Source of the DNA: JANOAR01 sp031411235
GTDB lineage: Bacteria; Verrucomicrobiota; Verrucomicrobiia; Verrucomicrobiales; Verrucomicrobiaceae
DNA length: 9,399 nucleotides
Direction of reading: 5' to 3'
Assembly: GCA_031411235.1 (NCBI GenBank)
Contig: JANOAR010000249.1
Span: forward strand, 1 to 9,399
Part shown: positions 1 to 5,774 of the stretch, in pieces
Numbering within the stretch: position 1 is the first letter of the stretch
How the letters are laid out: each line of letters begins with the position of its first letter
Position numbers and translations under genes: made by a program
Notes under the pieces: generated by a model
The model's input: the letters and a program-made list of their open reading frames with translations, nothing else
Told to the model about the DNA's origin: nothing
Database searches by the model: none

Positions 1-30
1 CGGTGGTGCAGAAGATGGCGTACTAGGGGG

Positions 31-279
31 CCTCCCGGAGGGAGGTGAGCGGGTAGCCGGTGGTGCAACCACCGGGCTTGGCCCGTCCAAGGCGGGTCTT
101 GCCCGTTGCGCCCTGGAAGGGCGCGAGAGACAACCGAAGGGGGACGTGCGGTGTGCATAGCCCCTCGCACCGGCCTCGCTTCTTGCGCCCCTCTGGGGCG
201 CAACGGTGGGCGGGTGGCGTTTGTCGGGGTTAGTCCGGTGGTTGCACCACCGGCTAATGGCTTTCCTCCCTCCGGGAGG
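31..279. repeat. Mirrored REP-like palindromic element
   Basis: A non-coding, hairpin-rich segment built as an imperfect inverted repeat centred near position 155. Three hairpin classes appear in the order A-B-C, then C'-B'-A'. A is cctccc/gggagg at 31-45 and 265-279; these two 15-mers are exact reverse complements. B is ccggtggt-gca-accaccgg at 57-75 and 235-253, again exact reverse complements (19 bases). C is gcgccc/gggcgc at 108-124 and 185-201, with one-sided changes. Smaller hairpins sit at 77-91 and 93-105. The first ten bases of the window repeat 58-67, so further copies may lie upstream. The layout resembles REP doublets (BIMEs) mobilised by REP-associated tyrosine transposases; that link is inference, and no transposase is present here. 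Confidence 0.75.
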
Positions 280-282
280 GGG

Positions 283-362
283 AGACTGGGAGACGATCAG
301 ACAATGAGACAATCAGACAATGAGACAATGAGACAATGAGACTGGGAGACTTTGAGACATTA
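283..362 (+). repeat. Array of ten 8-bp tandem units
   Basis: Ten contiguous octamers, all beginning agac, run from the end of the palindromic element into the start codon of the collagen-like gene. The units are agactggg, agacgatc, agacaatg, agacaatc, agacaatg three times, agactggg, agactttg and agacatta. The A of the final unit (362) is the first base of the ATG. An in-frame TGA at 353-355 shows the array is not part of the downstream reading frame. It therefore lies in the leader or promoter, where a change in copy number could alter spacing or leader structure. It is a simple-sequence repeat, not a CRISPR array. Confidence 0.9.
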
Positions 363-1321
363 TGAAGACACTATTTCGGACGGGGATGATGCGGGGTGGG
401 GTGGTTCGGCAGGGCCGGGGGCTTTTGGCGGCGGGGTATGATCCGGCGCTGCCGCAGGATGGGGCGCTGGCGGTGGCGGGGGTGCTGCGCGGGCAGTTCC
501 AGGGGCTGGCGGCGATGATCGACGCCATACCAGCGGGACCGACGGGGCCGCAAGGTATCCAGGGGGTGCAGGGGATTCCTGGCGAGCAGGGTTTGCCGGG
601 TATCCAGGGGGCGCAGGGCGGGCAAGGGGTACAGGGCGAGCCAGGCCAGCAGGGGGCGCAGGGCCTACCCTTTGCCAATGCGGTGGTGGATGGGGTGGCG
701 ACGCTGCCGCCGAGCTACCCGGCGACGGTGCAAACGAGCTTCGACGGGACGAATGTGCATTTCTCCTTTGGCCTGCCACAAGGTTACACGGGAACGGAGG
801 GGCCGCAGGGCATCCAGGGGCCGCCCTTTGCCAGTGCGGTGGTGGATGGGGTGACGACGCTGCCGCCGGGGTATGCGGCGACGGTGCAGACGAGCTTCGA
901 CGGCTACGCGGTGCATTTCTCCTTCGGCATCCCGCAGGGCTATGAGGGTCAGTCGGGCTCAACGGGCAACACGGGGCCGCAGGGGGAGCAAGGCATGCAA
1001 GGTCAGCAGGGCAGCCAAGGAGCGGATGGCAACACGGGACCGCAGGGCGTGCAGGGGCCGCCGGGCGAGGTGTCGCTGGCGCAACTGAACGAGGCGATCA
1101 CGACGACGGCACGCAATCCCGGCACCGTGCAACCGCTAGCGATGGTGGTGAGTGATCCACCGACACAGGCGGAGGTGCAGCAGATCGCGAACAAGATAGA
1201 TGAACTGCTGGCGGCGCTGCTGCGGGGGATGGGGGGCAGGAAGGAAAAAGGGATAAGGGGAAGTGGTCAACGCAAAATCCGCCGCACAAAAGGCCTCTCT
1301 AATGGCTATTTCGAGGATTAG
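362..1321 (+). CDS. Collagen-like (Gly-X-Y) repeat protein
   Basis: This 319-residue protein has no signal peptide or membrane segment. Residues 1-58 form a non-collagenous head. Gly-X-Y triplets then run at 59-103 (15 triplets), 141-155 (5) and 193-237 (15). Two copies of a 40-residue module separate them (103-142 and 155-194, 33 of 40 identical), each with the core TVQTSFDG..VHFSFG.PQGY. A tail follows (238-290) with a short amphipathic stretch (QIANKIDELLAALLR) that could help trimerise the chain. Such modules joined to collagen stalks also occur in phage tail fibres and surface proteins, so a trimeric fibre is the best guess; the real role is unknown. The start is the first ATG after the in-frame stop at 353-355; there is no Shine-Dalgarno sequence. 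The last 30 residues are basic and unlike the rest, possibly read-through past a lost stop. Confidence 0.8.
   Translation: MKTLFRTGMMRGGVVRQGRGLLAAGYDPALPQDGALAVAGVLRGQFQGLAAMIDAIPAGPTGPQGIQGVQGIPGEQGLPGIQGAQGGQGVQGEPGQQGAQGLPFANAVVDGVATLPPSYPATVQTSFDGTNVHFSFGLPQGYTGTEGPQGIQGPPFASAVVDGVTTLPPGYAATVQTSFDGYAVHFSFGIPQGYEGQSGSTGNTGPQGEQGMQGQQGSQGADGNTGPQGVQGPPGEVSLAQLNEAITTTARNPGTVQPLAMVVSDPPTQAEVQQIANKIDELLAALLRGMGGRKEKGIRGSGQRKIRRTKGLSNGYFED
668..943 (+). repeat. Two 120-bp in-frame direct repeats in the collagen-like gene
   Basis: Bases 668-787 and 824-943 encode two 40-residue copies of the same module (33 of 40 residues identical), starting PFA(N/S)AVVDGV and ending FG(L/I)PQGY. A 36-bp Gly-X-Y coding spacer separates them. 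The copies are close enough to recombine, so copy number may vary between strains. Confidence 0.85.
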
Positions 1322-1465
1322 TCGCGCCTTCCTTTCCTCCAACCTGAAAGCCTACCGTCGCCTCCTACTGCACTACCTTTTTGAAGCCTGAAATGCTGCA
1401 CCTCTACCGGCAGATCAGCGGGCTGAAAAAGTGGGAGACCTTCGTGATCACCTATTGGTTTCAGG
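1302..1465 (+). pseudogene. Frameshifted 5' stub of a possible glycosyltransferase
   Basis: Two adjacent frames look like consecutive parts of one protein. Frame one opens at ATG 1302 and contains LKAYRRLLLHYLFEA before stopping at 1389-1391. The next frame, from 1381, reads KPEMLHLYRQISGLKKWETF and then VIT. The junction lies in a run of five T (1378-1382), so gain or loss of one T would join them. The LHLYRQISGL..WETFVIT segment resembles, from memory, the N-terminus of family 4-type glycosyltransferases of Verrucomicrobiota; I could not run a search. Similarity fades after about 1465, where the rest of the gene is missing. The stub overlaps the end of the collagen-like frame by 20 bases, suggesting a rearrangement joined the two. 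Confidence 0.35.
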
Positions 1466-1669
1466 GGGGTGAATTTTGGGGCAACCGAGTGATAACGGAT
1501 CCCCTGATCACCCTTGCTGGCGGTGTTGTCGGTCTCTATCGCAACCGATGGGTACTGCCCGCTCGCCTTTTCTCGCTGTCATTTTCGCTCACACACATCT
1601 TTGTCTTCCCGCATTGCATGTATCTCCAGGAGCTTCTTGAAGGCTTCCTTGGGTAAAAGCCCGCCCAAG
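1466..1669. other. Gap with no convincing gene
   Basis: Roughly 200 bases between the putative glycosyltransferase stub and the end of the ClpX-like gene. The open frame on the plus strand continues to 1656 but shows no recognisable protein pattern. The octamers tgatcacc and gcaaccga each occur twice about 60 bases apart (1446 and 1505; 1481 and 1541), hinting at a decayed tandem duplication. A 6-bp inverted repeat (cttggg/cccaag, 1648-1669) abuts the stop codon of the ClpX-like gene but has no T-tract behind it on that strand. Nothing else is seen. Confidence 0.5.
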
Positions 1670-3286
1670 CTAGACGGCATTGTCCTCTGTCCCTTCACTC
1701 CGATACGAGGCGGCGACCAGTTCGCTGAGATGCTTGTCGGCATCCTCCACGGCCTCGTGGCCCAGGGTGAAGCTGGTGCGGCCTTGATTCCTCGCGACGA
1801 GTTGCAGGCCGAAGGGGTAGTCTTTAAACACCCGCTTGCACAGAGCCTCCACCGAGCTGCCTTCGCGCCAAGCCTTTTCCACCAAGGCGTTGATGGCTTC
1901 GGGCTCAAAGTTTAGCTCCAGTCCGTGCTCGCGTTTGAAGGACTCAGCGAAATCTTGCACCTCGCGCTGGCGCACATCGGCCTGCCAGCGCAGCGCTTCT
2001 TCGCGGCACCGAATCAGGGCTTTGGCGGGCTCGCGGACGAGCCGTTCGTCGATGGTCAACTCGGGCAACCCCAGGCTGGGTAGCTCAAATTTGAAGTCGC
2101 GCAGCACCCGTTCCCAGGCTGTTACAAGCCCACGTGCCCCGGTTTTTTCTTCAGCGGCGCGCTCGGCGATGACTCGCAGCGCACTGTCTTCAAACGTAGC
2201 CCGCACGCCGTAGGCGGTGAATTCGCGCTCGTACTGGCGAATCAAGCTCCCCTCGCTGCATTTCATGATTTGGAAGAGGTCGTCGGCAGCGAGTGCATCG
2301 CAGACGACGCGCACGGGCAGGCGTCCGATGAACTCTGCCTCAAAGCCATACTCGATGAAGTCTTGCGTGCGTGCTTGGCGGAGTAAGGCATCGCTCGAAG
2401 GGCGCTCTGTGAGCGCGGCCCCGAAGCCTATCGAGGCCTTCGCCGCACGCTTTTCAATGATCTTCTCGATGCCGGAGAAGGCACCACTGACGATGAATAA
2501 AATGTTCCGCGTGTTGATGACTTCCTTGCCCGCACGTCCGCGTTTCATGTCGAACATCATCTTCATCTGCGAGCGGAAATCGTTCTGCGCATAAAGTGCG
2601 ACTTCGGTCTCTTCCATCAGCTTGAGCATGGCGGTCTGCACACCGCGCCCACTGACATCGCGGCCCATGCGGTCGCCGAGGGTGGCAATTTTATCCACCT
2701 CATCGAGGTAGATGATACCGTGCTCGGCGAGCGTGACGTTGCCGCCCGCCTTGGCGACGAGGTCACGCACGAGGTCATCGACATCGGCACCGACATAGCC
2801 CGTTTCGCTGAATTTAGTGGCATCGGCTTTGACAAAGGGCACCCCGATCAACTCGGCGATGTGCTTCACGAGATAGGTTTTTCCCACGCCCGTGGGGCCA
2901 GCGATGACGACATTTTGTTTGGTGAACTCGACGCCATCGGCTTGGCCTTGTTGCCTCAATTCACGCAGGATGCGGGCATGGTTGTAGTGGTCGCAGACAG
3001 CAGTGGCGAGCACCTTTTTTGCTTCATCCTGGCGGATCACGTAGCGATCTAGATGGGCTTTGATGTCGGCAGGTTTGAGCTTGAAATCGAAGGCCTTTCC
3101 GGCCTCGTCGTCTTCGTTTACCTCGGGTTCATCATCCTCGGGCGGCGCTGGCTCAGGCGTGTGTCCGCGCTCCATGCGAGTGAAGAGAACCTGGCCTCCA
3201 AGGCTGTTTTTGATGAAGTCTTCGAGCTTTTTGGTGATCTCCTCTGGAGTGCTCGGCTGAGGGGGCTCTGTTTTGGGGTCGCTCAT
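1670..3286 (-). CDS. ClpX-like AAA+ unfoldase with duplicated C-terminal small domain
   Basis: A 538-residue cytoplasmic ATPase of the ClpX type. Visible elements are Walker A GPTGVGKT (130-137), pore loop GYVG (163-166), Walker B with D195-E196, arginine finger R322 in EFIGRLP, and sensor 2 R385 in GARGL. An IGF tripeptide (286-288) matches the loop that docks ClpX onto ClpP, so a partnership with ClpP is plausible. Two standard ClpX parts are missing. There is no N-terminal four-cysteine zinc domain: residues 1-97 contain no cysteine, and 46-62 are acidic and proline-rich. The RKH substrate loop is replaced by a longer basic, Met-rich segment (about 230-259). Residues 446-525 look like a second copy of the small domain at 352-430, explaining the length (E. 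coli ClpX has 424). I chose ATG 3286; a TTG at 3316 would add ten residues. It is convergent with the genes to its left and divergent from the lipoprotein gene. Confidence 0.9.
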   Translation of the reverse strand: MSDPKTEPPQPSTPEEITKKLEDFIKNSLGGQVLFTRMERGHTPEPAPPEDDEPEVNEDDEAGKAFDFKLKPADIKAHLDRYVIRQDEAKKVLATAVCDHYNHARILRELRQQGQADGVEFTKQNVVIAGPTGVGKTYLVKHIAELIGVPFVKADATKFSETGYVGADVDDLVRDLVAKAGGNVTLAEHGIIYLDEVDKIATLGDRMGRDVSGRGVQTAMLKLMEETEVALYAQNDFRSQMKMMFDMKRGRAGKEVINTRNILFIVSGAFSGIEKIIEKRAAKASIGFGAALTERPSSDALLRQARTQDFIEYGFEAEFIGRLPVRVVCDALAADDLFQIMKCSEGSLIRQYEREFTAYGVRATFEDSALRVIAERAAEEKTGARGLVTAWERVLRDFKFELPSLGLPELTIDERLVREPAKALIRCREEALRWQADVRQREVQDFAESFKREHGLELNFEPEAINALVEKAWREGSSVEALCKRVFKDYPFGLQLVARNQGRTSFTLGHEAVEDADKHLSELVAASYRSEGTEDNAV

Positions 3287-3380
3287 GGAATTTTGGGCTG
3301 CACACTCGCCTTTCAAGCTGCCGTGTCAAAGCCGCCTGTGATGAAGGCAAACCCCTTGGGCAATATCTTCGCGTTCGGTC

Positions 3381-3410
3381 TTGACGCCGTTGGTCGCCTC
3401 CCCCTATAAA
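3381..3410 (+). promoter_or_regulatory. Sigma70-type promoter of the lipoprotein gene
   Basis: The -35 box TTGACG (3381-3386) and the -10 box TATAAA (3405-3410) each match the consensus at five of six bases and are 18 bases apart. Transcription should start near 3416-3418, about 11-13 bases before ATG 3429. This leaves too little leader for a normal ribosome binding site. It also rules out the upstream in-frame TTG at 3381, because that TTG is the -35 box itself. Confidence 0.7.
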
Positions 3411-3428
3411 GGCTTGCTACTATCGCCC

Positions 3429-3803
3429 ATGAAGTCCCCATCCTCCTCCCTATCTCGCGGCGCGTCCTTCGCGTGTGCCATCCTTTTTATCTGTGGCCTC
3501 ACCGCCTGCAAAGACCGTGCTCAAGTGCGTGCCGACACCGCCGAGATGCGTGCTGAGTTGCAGCGCAAAACGGTTCAGCATCGCGCTATTGAGCAGCGGC
3601 TCGGAGCGCTCGAGCAGCGGGAAAACAGCCTCGCGACGAATAGTTCCGGCAAGTCAAAGACCCAGGAACTCGAAGCTCGCATCGCCAAGCTGGAAGCTGA
3701 GATCGATGAAGTGAAAACCCAGGAAATCGTAGCGAAGCAAGCCCTTTCAGATGCGGCCAAACGTGTCGCAGACTACACCAGCAAGTACCCCGTCACTCGT
3801 TAA
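3429..3803 (+). CDS. Small coiled-coil lipoprotein
   Basis: A 124-residue exported protein. The N-terminus has a short basic region (R10), a hydrophobic core (about 12-24) and a lipobox LTAC ending at C27. It should therefore be cleaved by signal peptidase II and lipidated at that cysteine; K28-D29 follow. The rest (about 30-117) is nearly all charged heptad-like helix, rich in Glu, Lys, Arg, Ala and Gln, so a coiled coil is expected. No enzymatic motif is visible. The start at ATG 3429 sits 19 bases after the -10 box, which excludes the longer TTG-initiated frame. The next gene begins 23 bases after its stop and is also a coiled-coil envelope protein, so the two are probably co-transcribed and may interact. 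Specific function unknown. Confidence 0.75.
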   Translation: MKSPSSSLSRGASFACAILFICGLTACKDRAQVRADTAEMRAELQRKTVQHRAIEQRLGALEQRENSLATNSSGKSKTQELEARIAKLEAEIDEVKTQEIVAKQALSDAAKRVADYTSKYPVTR

Positions 3804-3826
3804 CCCTTTCCTCATCCTACCCACTT

Positions 3827-4717
3827 ATGGAAGCCCGTGCTTTTGGCCTTGTCGCTGTTTTTGCCCTCCTCATCGGATTTGCTGCAGTGCTGCATTACAA
3901 CGAAGAAATCGACACGCTGAGCCGGGAGTATGATGGCGTGAAAGCCAGCCTCGACAGCCTGGGTAAAACCATGGCGTTGCAGCAGGCGGTCATCGACCAA
4001 AAAGAAGCGGCGCTCAATGAACTCGAAGGACTCATGGCCAAAGTAGCTCCTCTGGAGAAAGCCCTGGTCGAGGTGCGCAAAAGCACCGCTACCCTCATCG
4101 ACGAGGTGGCGGCTCAAGAAGTCGCCTTTGACGAAGCCGTGGCCAATGTCCGCCAAGCGGGCTCGGGTGTCAGCATCGGCAGCATGGTGCTCACCAGTGG
4201 CAAGGTGCTCACAGATGTGAAGGTCAAATCCGTGCGTGCCGATTATATGTCGGTGACGCATGGCTTGGGTACGGCGCGGCTACTGAAAAGTGATCTCCCG
4301 TTTGAGATCGTCGATCGCTTCAAACTCGAAGATCCCGCGCCCTTTGTGCCCAAGGCAAAACCCTTGGCCGATGCGGTCAATGGCGATCCCTCAGGCAATG
4401 GCGCTCCGCCACCTGCGGTCAAAATGGACACCACGGCGGCACGCGCGAAAATGAAGGAAATCCAAGGGCAAATCGCCTTGCTGCGTGCGCAGTTCACCAT
4501 TGCCAGCGGAAGCTACACACAACTTCAGCGCCGCGCCGATGACTACCGCGACATGCACGCCGCAGCGCGTGCCGCAGGCCGTAGCAGCTCGCATCTTCTT
4601 CAGGCAAATAGCTACCAAGCCTCTGCCGATCTGATGCAGAAACAATTGACGGTGGCTCAAGCGAAGATCGAGTTCCTGCACGAACAAATGTTTTCGCTGC
4701 GCAGTGACCTCGAATGA
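3827..4717 (+). CDS. Membrane-anchored coiled-coil protein with a PVC-type small domain
   Basis: A 296-residue protein. Residues 6-22 form one uncleaved membrane helix with no clear cleavage site, followed by a long helical coiled-coil region (about 25-110). Residues 113-167 form a small beta-rich unit: SIGSMVLTSGKVLTDVKV, then SVTHGLGTARLLKSDLPFEIVDRF. I recognise this as a domain recurring in Verrucomicrobiota and Planctomycetes proteins (SGK..DV.V..V......SHS.G.A...F..LP....F); its function is not known to me. A Pro/Gly-rich linker (168-200) leads to a second helical coiled coil (203-296). The bulk probably faces the periplasm. It lies 23 bases after the lipoprotein gene and likely shares its promoter. 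No Shine-Dalgarno sequence precedes the ATG. Confidence 0.75.
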   Translation: MEARAFGLVAVFALLIGFAAVLHYNEEIDTLSREYDGVKASLDSLGKTMALQQAVIDQKEAALNELEGLMAKVAPLEKALVEVRKSTATLIDEVAAQEVAFDEAVANVRQAGSGVSIGSMVLTSGKVLTDVKVKSVRADYMSVTHGLGTARLLKSDLPFEIVDRFKLEDPAPFVPKAKPLADAVNGDPSGNGAPPPAVKMDTTAARAKMKEIQGQIALLRAQFTIASGSYTQLQRRADDYRDMHAAARAAGRSSSHLLQANSYQASADLMQKQLTVAQAKIEFLHEQMFSLRSDLE

Positions 4718-4801
4718 AATTCTTGTGCGGCGAACCGCGTCACTCGCTACGCCCTAATGGACGGCGATAAACCTTCCATCATCATTCCTCCCATCCCCAC
4801 C

Positions 4802-5557
4802 ATGAATCTCATCGACCTCAAAAATAAGTCCGCCATCATTACTGGCGGAGCCCGTGGCATTGGCTACGCCATCGCCGAGCGACTGCTCGCCTCGGGAGCC
4901 GCGTGCAGCCTTTGGGACGTGGATGCCGCCGCCCTCGCCGAGGCCTCGGCTGCGCTTGCAGGCGAGGGGAAAGTCCACACCGCCGTGGTCGATGTCACCA
5001 GCGACGAGTCCGTGCAAGCGGCAGCCGCCAGCACCCTCGCCGCGCTCGGTAGTATTGATATTCTGGTGAACAACGCAGGCATCGCAGGCAGCACCGCCAA
5101 GCTCTGGGAATTGCCCGTGGCTGAGTGGCGTCGCGTCGTCGAGATCGACCTCATCGGCCCCTACCTCTGCTGCCGCGCGGTCGTGCCCCACATGCTGAAA
5201 GCCGCGCGCGGAGGCCGCATTGTCAATATCGCCAGCATCGCAGGCAAAGAAGGCAATCCCAACGCCTCGCACTACTCCGCTGCCAAGGCAGGTGTCATCG
5301 CGTTAACCAAATCGCTGGGCAAGGAACTCGCGCAGTCGGGCATCCTCGTGAACTGCATCACCCCCGCCGTTATCGAGACCGACATCTTGAAGCAAGTCGG
5401 CCAGAGCCACATCGACTACATGCTCTCGAAAATCCCCATGAACCGCTTCGGCCAAAAGCACGAAGCCGCCGCGATGGTCGCTTGGCTCAGCTCGGAGGAT
5501 TGCTCCTTCACCACGGGCTCCATCTTCGATCTCTCCGGCGGGCGAGCGACGTATTGA
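4802..5557 (+). CDS. Short-chain dehydrogenase/reductase (SDR), NAD(H)-type
   Basis: A 251-residue classical SDR, the usual length. It has the Rossmann cofactor motif TGGARGIG (14-21) and an acidic residue, D39, at the end of the second beta strand, which normally selects NAD(H) over NADP(H). NNAG is at 90-93, and the catalytic S145, Y158 and K162 (YSAAK) are present. The Asn of the usual catalytic tetrad is replaced by Asp (D116 in IDLIGP), a known variant. The C-terminus ends DLSGGRATY. Sequence style points to a sugar, sugar-acid or polyol dehydrogenase, or a FabG-like reductase, but the substrate cannot be read from the sequence. I chose ATG 4802 because the residues before it (from ATG 4757) are proline- and isoleucine-rich and not part of the fold. 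It lies 84 bases downstream of the coiled-coil membrane protein, perhaps in the same transcript. Confidence 0.9.
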   Translation: MNLIDLKNKSAIITGGARGIGYAIAERLLASGAACSLWDVDAAALAEASAALAGEGKVHTAVVDVTSDESVQAAAASTLAALGSIDILVNNAGIAGSTAKLWELPVAEWRRVVEIDLIGPYLCCRAVVPHMLKAARGGRIVNIASIAGKEGNPNASHYSAAKAGVIALTKSLGKELAQSGILVNCITPAVIETDILKQVGQSHIDYMLSKIPMNRFGQKHEAAAMVAWLSSEDCSFTTGSIFDLSGGRATY

Positions 5558-5686
5558 GGTGTGGCTGTCTGCTTCGAGCTTCTTTCGCGCTCGCTCGCTA
5601 GGAGAGGGCTTCAGATTCGTAGCGGGCCTGTCGTGCTGGGGGGAGTCGCCCGCGCCCGGCATTTTCCTCATTGCCATTTCTGGCGA

Positions 5687-5745
5687 GGGCGGTATGAAGC
5701 CCGCCCGTTTGCGGCTTCGCCCAACCCGTTGAGCAGCGGTTTTTT
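5687..5745. terminator. Possible weak terminator or structured spacer upstream of gnd
   Basis: The 217-base gap between the dehydrogenase and gnd contains no gene. Near its end, gaagcc (5696-5701) pairs with ggcttc (5713-5718), extended by gggc/gccc with a 5-base bulge. A short stem, ccgtt/agcgg (5726-5739, one G-T wobble), is followed directly by six T (5740-5745). Together these could terminate the dehydrogenase transcript, but the second stem is weak. Confidence 0.3.
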
Positions 5746-5774
5746 AACCCTTCGATTGAAACCAGATAAGACTA

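Noticed and set aside
106..339. 77-codon plus-strand frame across the palindromic element and octamer array
   Set aside because: It is composed entirely of hairpin and tandem-repeat DNA, ends in repeat-derived ETMRQ, and has no protein-like pattern.
283..362. CRISPR array
   Set aside because: The units are 8 bp and contiguous with no spacers, and no cas gene is near; it is a simple tandem repeat.
360..962. 200-codon minus-strand Pro/Ala-rich frame
   Set aside because: It is the antisense shadow of Gly-X-Y codons, which read as Pro-rich on the opposite strand.
1648..1669. Terminator hairpin after the ClpX-like stop (cttggg/cccaag)
   Set aside because: The stem is only 6 bp with a 10-base loop and no T-tract follows on the minus strand.
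1836..3052. Several plus-strand frames across the ClpX-like gene
   Set aside because: They are antisense shadows of a gene with intact Walker A, Walker B, sensor and arginine-finger motifs.
3301..3329. Minus-strand promoter for the ClpX-like gene, from a perfect TTGACA (3329-3324)
   Set aside because: No -10 box is present at 16-18 bases; the hexamers there (gagtgt, agtgtg, gtgtgc) match the consensus at no more than two positions.
3381..3428. Longer lipoprotein beginning at TTG 3381
   Set aside because: That TTG is the -35 box of the promoter, and the extra residues spoil the signal peptide; ATG 3429 gives a proper lipoprotein signal.
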